DNA of 64,000 nucleotides from Lepus europaeus (Eukaryota; Chordata; Mammalia; Lagomorpha; Leporidae): NCBI RefSeq assembly GCF_033115175.1, contig NC_084836.1, forward strand, positions 81,186,253 through 81,250,252. Reading direction: 5' to 3'. Position numbers and translations under genes: made by a program. This document shows, in pieces, positions 22,030-36,100 of this stretch (positions are counted from its first letter, which is position 1; each line of letters starts with the position of its first letter). Below the pieces are notes generated by a model. That model was given only the letters and a program-made list of their open reading frames with translations, was not told the origin of the DNA and ran no database searches.

Positions 22030-24268
22030 CACTCTGCCTGTCAAAAAAAAAAAAAAAGAAACTATGGGATAGGTACTCTATGGAGTACTACACAGCAGTA
22101 AAAAGAAAAAAATGAAATCCAGTCATTTGCAACAAAATGGATGAATCTGGAAAACATCATACTTGGTGAAATAAGCCAGTCCCAAAGGGACAAATGCCAT
22201 ATGTTCTGCCTGATCTGTGATAACTAATAGAGCACCTAAAAGGAAACCTGTGGAAGTGAAATTGACAGTTTGAGAAGCAATGGCCTGAACAGCCCTTGTC
22301 TTGACTGTTGAGGAACAGGGTTTTTTTTTTTTTTCTTCTTCTTAATGGAGAATGGGACTGGGAATGGGAGAGGGAGGAGGAAGTGGGGTGGGAGGGTGGG
22401 TATGATGGGAAGAATCGCTATATTCCCAAAGTTATACTGATGAAATTTGTACTCATTAAATAAACGGCTTCTTTGGGAAAAAAATAAAAAAGAAATACCT
22501 GGCTCACGACCCAGTGACCACCTCTCCAAAAAGCCATAATTAGATCAAATTTCCATCCTTCATCCACTGATCGTTAAGATAAAATTGGGGGACCAGGTCC
22601 CTAATACACAGGTTTTGGGGGAACACCCAAGCTATTCTCCAACCATGATGTCTGGCAACCCTGCTCAGCAGTGGGGCGAGGGGACAATGCTCTCTGTCCA
22701 GGCTCCTATGTGGGGCTCCCATAGGATTTCCTGGGACCACAGAAGAGGAAGTTCCTGGGAAGAACAGCGTGCCCTGAACACATACATTATGTTCGTGTCT
22801 GCTCTGGTGAGGATTTTTGCTGGTCTGCTGACTGCTGGGGGAGCTAGCGGAGGGTACACAGACTGACACTCAACATCGTTTGAGTGTGTGCATGTGACAA
22901 CACACACCTCCCGCTGCCCCACCCTTCCCCCCATGACACTCAGCCCAACACTGACTCTGAGAAAGACATCTACATGACCCCTATCTGACCAACAAAAGGA
23001 CAGAGGTACAGGGAGGCTATTACCCAGGTTCATGCAGCCAGTAAGGGGCAGGGCCATGACCACTAACCCTGTGCCGCCTCTTCCAATGGGAGGGGAACCT
23101 GGTCTGTGACTTTGGATGCAGGGTTCCAGCCGGAGCTCTGTGTCTTGGTTTCTGCCTTTACAGCCCTGAGTGGAGTGCTGGGAATTTCCCTCTTGGGTTA
23201 CGTTCTGAGGAGCTGGGTGACTTCAAGGTAAGCGAGGTTAGTGCAGAAGGCAGGGGTCTCTAGGTTGCAAGCAGCAAATGGAAAGAGGTGACAAAGAGGG
23301 GAGAAGGGGTTTCCTGTTTTCCTCTACTGTGCTCCTCAGAAGGTGTTACCCGGAACCTCATCTTGGATGGCCAAGACAGCGGGGAGGACCCCAGGGACTG
23401 CCTGTGTCCCATCACCAAGCACACGTAGGTTCTTAAAGGGCCCAGCAAGGTGTGAGAAGACAGAGCACACCTTCTTACCCTGTAGGTGTCTGTGTCTGGA
23501 AAGGGATTTCGGAGCCTACCGCAGCCTTCGAGAGGAACGTGCTGATCTTGCCTTTTGATCATGGGCTGACTTTGAACCAAATGGACCTTGTGATTACTTT
23601 CAGAGCATTCAAAAGGCAAAAGGCAAAAAAAAAAAAAAAGGCTGGGAAGGTGCCTGTGGGCACGGAGACAAATCCGTCCATCCGGTTTGTCCAGTTCCCC
23701 ATTTGGAGACTCGCCACGTGGCACAGGGAAGCACAACCGGGTTTCATAGCTCGGTTTGAACCCTTCAACGTATTAAGCAAAGGCACAGGCAGACTTAGGT
23801 ATGAGCTCATGCACTCTGAGCAAAGCAGGAGCTGCTGTGCTGGGGAAAGGTGTCCTAACCTGCCTCTCGGGGACGTAACTGGGACCCCCACGCTCCGGTG
23901 GCAGCTCATGGTTGTGGCAGCTCCATTCTGGGAGGGGGGCGGGGCTCACTCAGATGTCACGGCCCTGACTGCCTGGAGGTTCTGGAGCCTTCTGTTTGGG
24001 GAATGCAGGGAAGACATCACTGTGGCTCTCCCTCCTCCCACAGGGAGACCAGGCGGCTGCAGTGGCTCTGGCAGCACTGTTGTTTCCTGATGAGACACCT
24101 GGGCCCGGGGCTTCCTCCTCCTCTTCCACTTCTCATCTGCTCAAGGACCCCGCACACCCAGGCCGAGCGTTCTGGGAGAAATCCTGCCTGAAGGTGACTT
24201 TGCTGTCTTAAGAGCAGTGAAACCTGGAAACTCACACACACAGACACATGCCGTATTTATGTGTACAG

Positions 24269-24322
<54 letters not shown>

Positions 24323-25580
24323 ATGGTCCCCTATGTATTATGGCTTGAAGTACAGTTTTTGACTTTGACTTTATGGTGGTCTGAGAGTGATACCCGTTCA
24401 GTAGAAACCATGCTCCACATTCTGACCTTTGACCTTTATGCAGGGCGACTGGCGGTTTCTATGGTGATGCTAGGCAATGATGATGCCAGCGAGCACAGAG
24501 AGCGGTCAAGCCTGCTCTGCAGTGTACTGTGCTGCTGAGCTGGGCCACTCCACGAGTCAGGTGGAGTCCAGGTATTTTAGATTACAACATTTTCAATTTC
24601 CGATTCCATGTTGTAGTGCCTGGGTTCGAGTCCTGGTTCCACTCCCAATTCCAGTTTCCTGCTGGTGTTGCCTGAGGAGGCAGCAAGTGATGGATGGCCC
24701 AAGTACTTGGGTCCCTGCCATTCACATGGGAGACTCCTGGCTGCTGGCTTCAGCCTGTCCCAGCTGATGTGGGGATTTGGAGGGTAAACCAGCAGATGAG
24801 AGATCTCTGTTCCTCTCTCTCTCAAGAAAAAAAAAAAGTGTTTTGCAGATGGGACCCATGGCAAGTCAGAGCATACCTCTGCACATGAATTTAGAGGAAA
24901 CAGGGAAGTGAAACCACCAGATCAGAGTGTGGTTTAAAATATCTCTTTTTTCCACCGGATGATTTGACTGAGGCCGGCATCGGGCCCCGAGCCGAGATGC
25001 ACTTGGGAACAGGGGGGCAGCGGCGTGGGGCGTACCTGGAAGTCGTCCACCGATGGGATGGTCCGGTTGGTGGTTCTCCGCTTGTGCCACTGCCGCAGCG
25101 TGTCCCTGGTCTCTGAGCTGAGCAGCCGTGCTGCCTGCTCCTCTTGGAAATTCTTGATCAGAGAGAGAGCTCCGTAGGCGCTCGTCAAGTAATAGCCTCC
25201 TGGAAAAAGCAGAAGAGAGAGTTCTCCAGGTGCTCCCTGGAACCCGCCAGGGGTGATCCCAGGTGCCCACAAGGGATCAGATCCACGGATGCTCAAGACC
25301 CTTACACAGAACTGTGCAGTAATGGAGCCGGTGCTGTGGCGTAGTGGGTAAAGCTGCTGTCTGCAGAGCCAGCATCCCATATGGGTGCCGGTTCAAGTCC
25401 AGGCTGCTCCACTTTCAATCTAGCTCTCTGCTATGGCCTGGGATAGCAGTGGAAGATGGCTCAAGTCCTTGGGCCCCTGCACCTGCGTGGGAGACCTGGA
25501 AGAAGCTCCTGGTTCCTGGCTTCAGATCAGTGCAGCTCTGGCCGTTGTGGCCATCTGGGGAGTGAACTAGCAGATGGAAG

Positions 25581-25618
<38 letters not shown>

Positions 25619-27081
25619 AACTCTGATTTTCAAATAAAATAAATAAATCTTTAAAAAAAAAAAGAACTGTGCAGTATTTGCACACAAGCTTTGCTATACT
25701 TCAAAACCATTTCCAGATGACTTATAACGCCTCATCCAGCAATGCTGTGTGCAAACTTATACCGCAGTTGTTCAGGGACCAATGATAAGCAAAGAGAGTA
25801 TGTGAGGGTTCAGTACAGATGCAATTACTGGTTTTGGAATCTTTTCTATCTTCACTGGGTTGAATCTGCAGATGCAAAAGCCATGGGTACATAGTAGGAC
25901 TGTTATTTTCTCTGCTCTTTCTACAAGCTTTTCCCAGTGGGACCACAGAAGCACACACCCAAGAGCCCATCACTGACTGCTTCATCCATCCACTCACACA
26001 TCCATCCCATGGAGATTGAGTGATGAGCCAGGCTGTGCCTGGGTCAGGGGAGCACCTGTGGGCCGGGCTGATGCTCCTGTTTCCACTGATGGGGTCTGCA
26101 TTGCAGGAAGCAGTGGACAGAGCCTGCACACAACTGAAGGATGACTGTGAGCACAGTTTGGCAAGAAAAGCTCAGGGTATTGAGGTCCTAAAGGGAGGGA
26201 GGAGGGGGAACACGGGCAGCTGCTCCAAGGACAGACTCATCCATGGGTCTCCTTGGCAACACTTGGGCCATGGGCTTTGCTTTTTAGGAATCTACATTTT
26301 CTACATCTTCAGTAAAACTCCTGACCTTGAAACAACTACAGCATATGCAAGTGTGTTCATGAAAACATGGGTTACCCCCCGAGTAATTTCTTGTGATTCC
26401 CTTTCTTGCCCTTACTCTGGGACAAACACCACACTGGGGATGTTAGAACGTACAAGGGAAAGCAAGGATGTTCCTTGGAGGGGGAGGGTGCCTTTAGGAT
26501 TGATGGTTTGTGATGGGGGGGGGGGGTGCCAGCAGACTTATGACACTGGGAGATGCGTCATGTGTTTGCTACAAAGGGGATGAAGATTGCTTCCCAAAAG
26601 CTCAAGGAAAAGGGAATTAAAAGTTCCTTTGGTGCAAAAATCTGTGAAATCCATGCAGAAGTTTTTCGTAATATGCATTTTTCCATGAACTTTTTGAAGA
26701 CTTTTTTTTTTTCCTTTGACAGATAGAGTTATAGACAGTGAGAGGGACAGACAGAAAGGTCTTCCTTCCATTGGTTTACTTCCCAAATGGCCGCTACAGC
26801 CGGCACTGTGCTGATCCAAAGCTGGGAGCCAGGTGCTTCCTCCTAATTCCCATGTTGGTGCAGGGGCCCAGGCACTTGGACCATCCTCCACTGCCCTCCT
26901 GGGCCACAGCAGAGAGCTGGACTGGAAGAGGAGCAACTGGGACTAGAACCTGGAGCCCATATGGGATGCCAGCGCTGCAGGTGGAGGATTAACCAAGTGA
27001 GCCATGGCGCCAGCCCCTGAAGACTTTTTTTAAAAGATTTATTTATTTATTTGAAAGGCAAAGTTACAAAGAGGCAGAGGC

Positions 27082-27113
<32 letters not shown>

Positions 27114-30100
27114 AGCGGGCGGGAGGGGTCTTCCTTCTGCTGGTTCACTCTCCAGATGGCTGGCAATGGCTGGAGCTATGCCAATCTGAAGACAGGAGCC
27201 AAGAGTTTCTTCCAAGTCTCGCACAAGGTTTCAGGGACCCAAGGACTTGGGCCATCCTCCACTGCTTCCCCAGGCCATAGCAGAGAGCTGGATTGGAAGT
27301 ACAGCAGCCAGGACCAAATGGGATGCTGGCACTGCAGGTAGCAGCTTTAACCACTATGCCACAGCGCTGGTCCCCAGACTTTCTGATATATACAATTGGA
27401 AGGTGTTCTTTTTTTGGTATCAAAACAAAATGAATTCCATTTTCCCATGAATTTTTTAAAGTATCCATAGGTATGTAATTAGACACCGTGGGGTAGGGGG
27501 TGGGCATGCAGGGCTAGACAGCCACTAGGGGGCACCCCAAATGCTTATTAAAAACTCCCTAATCAGACATAGCTCATTAGAAATTGATCACCAGAGGCCA
27601 GTGCTGTAGTGTAGTAGGTTAAGCCTCTGCCTGTGGTGCTGGCATCCCATATGGGCACCGGTTCATATCCCAGCTGATTCTCTTTTTTTTTTTTTTTGAA
27701 AGGCAGAGTGGATAGTGAGAGAGAGAGAGACAGAGAGAAAGGTCTTCCTTTTGCCGTTGGTTCACCCTCCAATGGCCGCTGCGGCCGGCGCATCGCGCTG
27801 ATCCGAAGCCAGGAGCCAGGTGCTTCTCCTGATCTCCCATGCGAGTGCAGGGCCCAAGCACTTGGGCCATCCTCCACTGCACTCCCGGGCCATAGCAGAG
27901 AGCTGGCCTGGAAGAGGGACAACCGGGATAGAATCCGGCGCCCCAACCGGGACTAGAACCTGGTGTGCCGGCGCCGCAAGGCGGAGGATTAGCCTGTTAA
28001 GCCACGGCGCCGGCCGCTGATTCTCTTCTGATCCAGCTCTCTGCTTATGGCCTGAGAAAGCAGTGGAAGATGGCCAAAGTGCTTGGGCTCCCTGCACGTA
28101 CATGGAAGATCGGGAAGAAGCCCCTGGATCCTGGCTTCCAATCAGCTCAGCTCTGGCTATTGTGGCCATCTAGAGAGTGAACCAGTGGATGAAAGACTTT
28201 TTTCTCTGTCTCAACCTCTCTCTAACTCTACCTCTCAAATAAATATTTAAAAAAAAAACTGAACATCATTCTTTGTCAAGAGCGATTCAATACCCATTTC
28301 TGCTGGGATTCACTACCCACTTGGTCTCTACTGTGGGCCCAAGCGAGATATAGGACCGGAGGTGTGTTTGTAATAAACAGAATCGTAGTCCCCGCTCTGC
28401 TGAAGGCTATACACTTAGGAAAGCAAATGGACCCTGGCAACTCATTCACATGGGAACCAGCAGGTTTTGTGCGGGAAGAGTCACTCTCCTGGCGGAAGTA
28501 TGTAGCTGCTCACGTCAGACCTTCTAGAACCTTCTCTGTGGCCATTTGTAAGCCCACCATTGCTCCCTGCACTTTAGCGAACTCGCACTGGACGTGAACT
28601 TGAACATGATAGTTTTGCTGCTGTCGGGCCGCTGACATCTGTGACTGTAGCATTATCCAGCCCACAGGGGCCTCACCCATTGCTGTCCCCACGAGCCAGT
28701 GGGTAAGCTCCTTATGGCAGCCTGACCCCGAGTCCTGAGCTGTCTTTACAGAACAGTCACCCACAAACTAGCCAGTGAGCGTGCAGCTCTGTAGAACAGA
28801 ATACAGGATCGCCACTCAGGATTTCAGGAGACATTACTGGGGCCTAAGGACGCAGGGAAAGGTCGTGACGGGGTGGCAGTGCTGGGCTAGGACCAGGGGT
28901 GTGATGCTCTTTGTGTGGATGTTTGGGGAGAGGGGCTGAGTTTCTTGGGACCCCACAACTCTGATCTGTTCAGGCCTCTAAAGAGAAAGCTGAACGCGTC
29001 AAACTGCCCGAACTCTGAAACACGTGGATGCAATCAGAAAACGGTTTTAAGCTTCAGGAGAGCGTGCCACGCTACCACAAAGAAAGATCCCGTGACTCTC
29101 TCTGTAATAACACCAGCTTAAGACAGCAGGAACGGCATGTGGCCGCGGCCCCTGAACCAGACAGGGCTCTGGGCAGGCTGCAGAAGGGCCTGGTCTGGGA
29201 TGCGCGGCTGCTGTCCATTCTGCTCTGCAGAGTGGCTGAGGGATGTGGCGCACACCTCAGCAGGAACCATGGCCAACCGCATCAGGGCCGCCCACCTCCC
29301 AAGGACATAAGCCAAGGAGTCCCAGGCATGGGTGAGAGGCAGCAGGTTCAAGTTCAGACACAAGCCCCAGGTGGTTCCGTCCCAGGGGTCTTCAAAAACT
29401 TCATGGAAAAATGCATACGACAAAAACGCAGGGCGTGGGTTTCAAATATTTTTGCACCATTAGCCTTTTAATTCCATTTCCCCACAGACTTTTGGAAACA
29501 CCCTCAAATGTCGGCTAGTGTAGCCTTGACTTTGTCTCCTGTGGGAATTGTGGTGGTATAAAGACAGCCACCTGCCCATCTGTCCAAGACAAATGAAGTT
29601 CATCACTCATCCAAGGGCTGAAGAGACCAGGGCACACATTCTGGGAGTAACTCATTACGTTCCTTCCAGGGAAAACTCTGGAGCTATGCATGCCCCCAGG
29701 GAATCCCACCGGCAGGTGCACTCTTTTTACTGGTGCCCAGATGGAAACTCACTAAAGAAACGAAACCAAAATGACCAGCAGACTCCATCTGAGCTCTTAC
29801 ACGGGCATAGGAAATGGAGTAACAGGGTCCACAAGGCCCAGCCTTGTTTGGTTTTCTGTTACACAGGCACACTGGGGTGGAAAGGTAAGATGCCCCCCTC
29901 CTACACTGGAGCACTTTGGGTTCGATTCCTGGCTCCGGCTCCTGACTGCAAACGCAGAAGCCGGGAGGCAGCAGTGATAACTCCATCATCGGGTTCCTGC
30001 CACCCACATGGGAGACCTGGAGAGAGCGCCTCGGACCTGACTCTGGTCTCCATGCAGCCCCAGGCCATTGTAGCCAACTGGGGAGTGAACCAGCGGATGG

Positions 30101-33100
30101 CCGCTTTCTGTCTGTCTATCCATCTGTCTGTCTTCCTCTCTGTCTGTCCCTCCTAAGAGTTCTACCTTTCCAGGCTGTGCACTGCAGGGCCAAACATTCT
30201 GGTACATTCCAATTATTTGCTGAGTAATGCACCTGCCCCAGGTGTTTTGTAGGTGGACACAAGAAGAGGCCTGGGGTGGGAGTGTGGGTGGGTATGCATG
30301 AAGCTTGTATTCCCTAAATAAAAGGTTACTTTGGGAAAAAAAAAGCAGCAGCAGCCTGTACTACCAGAGTAAGTTAAAAGCAAACCACCCAGATCTTAAC
30401 CACACTGTGCTTCTAACAATGAACAGATACTATGAAAACAAAAGCCAGGACTTCATCCATTTCACGGATATAACAGCAGGTTATTTCCCTGGTAATGGAC
30501 ATATTTTGGACCAAATATGTAAAAACGTCCTCTTAGATTCAAAGAAACAGCTTCTTTTTAAAAAAGGAATTTATTCTGTTTAATGGCATTTTTTTTCCTT
30601 GCCATTCACTCATCTTGGTGAAGTATAACTATGGAAGGTCCTTTTTTTTTTCTTTGTGTTTTTTTGATTTTTCCAAATAGTCTGCAATGAACATGGATGC
30701 CTTTTGCAATTGGAAAAAAAATCAATGCATTATTTTAAATAATAATAAATTTAAGTTGCAAAGCAAAAAATGTAAAAAAAAAATATAAACTTAAACTTTA
30801 GGACCAGCTCTGTGGTGGAGTGGGTGAAGCCATCGCCTGCAATGCTGGCATCCCATATGGCCACAGGTTTGAGTCCCAGCTGCTCCAGTTCCGATCCAGC
30901 TCTCTGCTATGGCCGGGGAAAGCAGTAGAAGATGGCCCAAGTCCTTGGGTCCCTGATCCCACGTGGGAGACTTGGAAGAAGTTCCTGGCTCCTGGCTTCA
31001 GATCGGCACAGCTCTGGCCATTGCAGCCATCTGGAGAGTGAACTAATGAATGGAAAACCTCTCTCTCTCTCTCTCTCTCTGCCTTTCAAAAAATAAATCT
31101 TAAAAACAAAACTCTAAAATTTCAGATGTCAAAAAGGTGTTCATTGCTTAATGGGTGCAGGATTTTATTTTGGGATTAGGAAGATGTTTTGGAGGAAGAA
31201 AGATGGGGTGCAAATGTCTGTCCCACATACCGTTGAGGGCATTGCATTTCAACTCAAAGGGAAGCGCGCTGAGCCCCGACTTCCCCAGAGCACGGTACCT
31301 TCTCCATGCAACAGCGAGGGGTCCAGCAGCTCCATCATGTACTCGATCTCAGTGTCCAGCTCCAGCATGTCACACTGAGCGATGACGTAGGTCAGGACCG
31401 GCAAGAAGTCATCGGCGCCGTACATCCTCCCTGGGGAGAGGACGGAAGCGGGACATGGCGAATATTTTTTTTACCAAGTCTTCTTTCTTTCATCTCCTAC
31501 GTGTTGCTTTTATTAGACAGCAAGGAGCCATTCAGAGGAAATATGCTATTTATAACACAGAGGTGGGTGTTTCTGGAATCCTGTGCAGCCCATCACCCTC
31601 CCAGCTGCTCCGTGAGCACCCGGCCCACACTCACAATTTCACGGCGAGAGCCGATCAACGCTGCAGAACCCGTGTGGCAGGTTATGCTTTTACATTCTGC
31701 GTACAAGTTTGCAGTAGAAGAGTGTCTCTGGAATATTTTAAATTCCAGTAAGTAATAGTATAAGAGGAAAATATTTACTTGTGCTCACTTTTGTGTCTTA
31801 TTTCCCATTGCTTTCTATGCACGTGAATCATATACCTAATGACAAGACCAGATTCAAACCAGGAATAAAATGTGCTCTGATTTTAAGGTGATCACAGAGA
31901 ACACTTATTTAACTGCTCCAATTTGGTATATGTTAAATATACACATTGATTAAAAGCAGTGCACATGTATGGCCAAACATCTGAGCCCTTACTTCCAGTT
32001 TTCTTTACAATGGTGGTTCTGGACCAGGGGTGATTTTACCACATCCCCTACCCTCAGGGGACATTTGGCAATGTCCCAGATGGTTTTGCTGTCACAACAG
32101 GAGCGAGGTACGCAAATGGTATCCAGGTTGCTGATGGACTTCCTACGGAAGCAGGCCAGCCCCCACAACCAGGCGCTCTCCTGGCTAACATGTCATGAGT
32201 CCGTGGGTTCAGAAACCGTGATTCAGAGGAGCATAATCCTGTGCAGATACCAGGTTGGGAATTTCTATAAATGATTCCGTGACTACGGAACAAATATCTC
32301 CTGTGTGCAGAACACACTTGCAAGTGTCAGGGGTGGCGCTCACAGCCCAAGAACCCAGACTTTAATGTCTGCGTTCAACAATCTGCAACACGCACCCACA
32401 TCCCTGTCTACCTGGGCAGTGGTTAACACAACCGCGCTTAACGCACCCACATCCCTGTCTACCTGGGCAGTGGTTAACACAGCCCGCGCTTTCTCTCTGG
32501 GGCTTCCCCCATGGAGCCGCTGCACTTGCAGGAGGAGCTGGCCAGCATCCCCAGGATTACAACAAGCTCCCTGCAGACTGAGAACAATGCAGGCTCGGTG
32601 AATCACTTACTCTCCTATCTACAGGAAGCAGCAGGGGAAACCCGAGGTGAATTCCAACTCATAGTGAAAAAGTAGAAATGGGTCGGATGAAGCCTCACGA
32701 TGATGGAATGCTCGGGGTGTCTGCCACTTGCTTGTCCATCACTGACCTAAACTCCCTCTGCCCACACGAAATTTCCATAGTGCGTGGGCTAGGCATGAAC
32801 TTTGCAGCCAATCCCCACCCGAGGAAGGAAATGCTTATACCCACTACAGACACAGCGACTGTGGTATGGAAACTCAAAGCTCCTCCATGAATCAGCTCAT
32901 TTGCAGGAAAGGATTTGTTTATTATTATTCCAGAGGCGGAGACACAGAAAGAGGGAGTTCCCACATCTTCATTGATTCACTCCTCAAATGCTCACAGTGG
33001 TAGGCTGGGGCCAAAGCCGAGTGCCAGCAAATCCCACGTGTGGCAGGAACCTGACTACTTGAGCCATCACCACTGCCTCCCAGGGTGTACACTTGCTGGA

Positions 33101-36100
33101 GCTGGGGGCTGGGGCTGGCACCCAAACCAAGGCACTCGCAGTGTGGGGCAGACATGTCTTAAACCAGTGCCAACCTCTGTACCAGAAACCTGTGCAATCG
33201 ATGGAGGAGCTGAACTCAGACTGCACAGCCTGAATTTGCAACCCGGAACTAAATCTTTAATTAGGGGCCACTGTTGTGGCATACAGGGGTTAAGCCTCCA
33301 TCCGTGATGCCGGCATCCCATATGAAAACCCTGGTTTGAGAGCCAGCTGCTCTACTTCTGATCCAGCTCCCTGCTCATATACCTAGGGAAACAGTGGAAG
33401 ATGGGCCCCTGCCACCCATGTGGGAGAACAGGTGGGAGTTCCTGGCTCCTGACTTCAGCCTGGCCCAGAAAGATTGAACCAGCAGATGGAAGATTTTTTT
33501 TTTTCTTTTTCTCTCTCTGTCCCTCTGCCTTTGAAATAAACAAAAACCTTCAATGTCTATTTAAATCAGCACAGTGCAAACACTGTGTTGATTACATTTT
33601 TTTGATCTATTGATCTATTTCTGCATGTGACTCATCTGGCAGACATCGGAGGAGCGCTGGTATTTTTGGTGCCGTGAAGAGAATGAGGGGCAGACCACCT
33701 GGGGATGAGGAGGTGAGAGGTGGGAGCCTGGAGCTCCCGGCCTCACCTGAGTTGTTCTCCATGACAGTGTAAATGAGCTTGCACACCCGCAGCAGGAGCA
33801 TGACCTTCTTCTCCGGGGAGTACATCTTCTGCATGGTCATGAACTTGACCTTGATTTTCTCCACGTCCACAAAGTCAGGGGTCGGAGCAAAGACACCCAG
33901 CTCCTGCGGATTCCTCTGCCGCACGAGCTGCAGGTTCTCCTTGAGCTGTTTCCAGGAGCCGTCGGCCGTGTGGAAGTCCTTGAGCATGGCTTCCACGTGT
34001 CCCTTCAGGGGCTTCAAGATGCACTTGTGCATGGCTTTCTCCAACACCACATCTGCCAAAGAAAGCACGGTTACTGCCACCACCGTCCGCAGGGAGAAGC
34101 AATGCCCACCTGTTCTCTCGTGCATTACAGGACAGCCGAGTCCTAACTTAACCTCCAGCCACCAACCCATAGCAGGATGAAGACACACACCCCAGCACTT
34201 TGGTGAAAACCCAAGAAGCGTGAATCTTCCCTACAAGTGCCTCACTTGTATCAATCAAGGCGTTCCAACATGAGGGCCTTTCAAACAGTTCCTGGAAAAC
34301 GGAATTGAAAAGTTGTTTTTTTTTTTTTTTTTGCTGCAAAAATTAAAAAAAAAAAAAAAAAAACCATGGAGATTATTTCATAAAATGCAATTTCCATGAA
34401 CTTTCTGAAAACCGCTTCCTTATTTTGTTTGCATTTTGCTGTGTGTACGTGTCCCCTACCTACAAGTGCAATCAAACCTTTCAGAAGACCTTCTTTGGAT
34501 CTCATTTTTCCTGTGTTCATTTCCTGCAGTAAGGTAGGCACATATGTGACCTTAACCCAAAGATTTCCTACTACAGATGCTTCAAGAACCCTTAAAATAT
34601 TTTCTGAGGAAACAGAATTCAACTTAATATCAAGTGTGATCTTGGATTGGATTCTAACCCCAAACATCATCTCATGGCTGTGAAGGACACCAGTGGGGCA
34701 TTAGGGAGATACAAATAAAGCCTGCAGAGTAGGTCAAGGTGGCATCGGTGTTAGTCCTCCGGGTTTGATCACTACATTCTGGTTGTATGGCCGGATGGCT
34801 TTGCCTTTACAAAACACACACGGAGATACTTAGGGATAAACGCAGGTAATGTCTGAACTGACGCGCAAGTCACTCAGGAGAAAGCAGGGTGTATCTGAGT
34901 GTGCACGCATGTGCCTGCGTGTACCCCGTGCATGCATGTACGTGTCTGGGTGCGTATGGACAGAGACAGACAGGAGGAGGGGGAAGCAATGTCGCAACGT
35001 GCAGACATTCAAGGAATCTGGGCGCAGGGCAGACACTTCTTTGTATTCTTTCTGCAATTTTCCTGTTAAGTCTGAAGTAATTTCAAAATTAAAAGCGAAA
35101 AAATTTGAAGTGTTTTTCTGCTGAGAGTTAAGAAACACCTCTAGGTGTGGGAGGCACTGTTTTTCCTCCTTCTTCTTACGGCTGAGTGGCAGAAGGGCTC
35201 TTCTGGCTGATACTGAAATGGCCAGTACCATAAATCCAGAGATCCAGGCTTAAAATGATTTATATAGTAACAAGCTCTCTGCTTTTCCAATGCCAGCTTT
35301 TAAAAAATTATTTATTTTTATTTTTACTTGAAAAGCAGAGAGGCAGAAAGAGACACAGAGAGGGGCTTTCATCTATCTGCTGCTTCATTCCCCAAATGCT
35401 TGTAACAGCTGGCGCTGAGCTAGACCAAAGCCAGGAGCCCTGAGCACCATGTGAGCCTCCCACGTGGGAGGCAGGGACTCAAGTACTTGAGCCATTCTAT
35501 GCTGCCTTCCAGGGTGTGCATTTCCAGGAAGCTGGATCGGAAGTGGAGGTGCTGGGATTTGAACCAGGCACTGTGGTATGGGATGCGGGCATCCCAAGAG
35601 GCAGCTTAGCTGCTATGCCACATGCCCTCTCCCAACACCAGCTTTTTAGCCTCACACGTCTGCACACTCATGCCACAGCTTCTGAAGTTCCACTGCAGCA
35701 GCTGTACCTAACAGATGACACTTTGGTGTGATTTTGTTTTGGAAGCCCAGGGGTCCGCTTATAAGCTTGGGAATAGTTGGATTACCTCTCTGCCTGGCTT
35801 TTGGAATTTCTGACACTGGATCAGATCGTGTTGAACCCAAATTATTACTTTTTTTTTTTGACAGGCAGAGTTAGACAGTGAGAGAGAGAGAGACAGAGAG
35901 GAAGGTCTTCCTTTACTGTTGGTTCACCCCCCAATGGCTGCTACGGCCGGCGCACCGCGCTGATCCGAAGGCAGGAGCCAGGTGCTTATCCTGGTCTCCC
36001 TTGTGGGTGCAGGGCCCAAGGACTTGGGCCATCCTCCACTGCACTCCTGGGCCACAGCAGAGAGCTGGACTGGAAGAGGAGCAACCGGGATAGAATCCGG

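Larger units (their letters stand above)
19174..25035 (-). other. last RIN2 intron
   Basis: Contains CSINEs at 19487-20165 (with a younger copy nested inside), 20302-20630, 20640-21001, 21794-22054 (nested in L1) and 24590-24840, the L1 insertion 21691-22489, a MIR fragment near 22990-23085 and a long (AG)n at 24272-24319. The segments 21020-21675, 22505-22985 and 23086-24240 are unique. Confidence 0.8.
25200..31298 (-). other. RIN2 intron between the two VPS9 exons
   Basis: Holds CSINEs (25323-25662, 26711-27017, 27032-27375, 27597-28258 with nested 27685-28015, 29895-30150, 30802-31110), MITE-like copies near 26595, 27380 and 29387, and a perfect CTCF-type motif at 27522. The segments 25677-26510, 28260-29385 and 30340-30800 are unique. 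30200-30340 ends like an L1 3' terminus but is degenerate. Confidence 0.75.
31431..33746 (-). other. RIN2 intron 31.4-33.7 kb
   Basis: Contains a MER5A-like hAT fossil (32012-32220), a 51-bp tandem duplication (32390-32491) and CSINEs at 32908-33165 and 33265-33550. 31431-32010 and 32500-32900 are unique. Confidence 0.75.

Noticed and set aside
21691..22489. Functional L1 ORF2
   Set aside because: Only the extreme 3' end is present; no reverse-transcriptase or endonuclease domain and no long frame.
23452..24090. 212-codon plus-strand frame
   Set aside because: Contains an AAAA-encoded Lys run and no domain; it is in the last RIN2 intron on the opposite strand and looks random.
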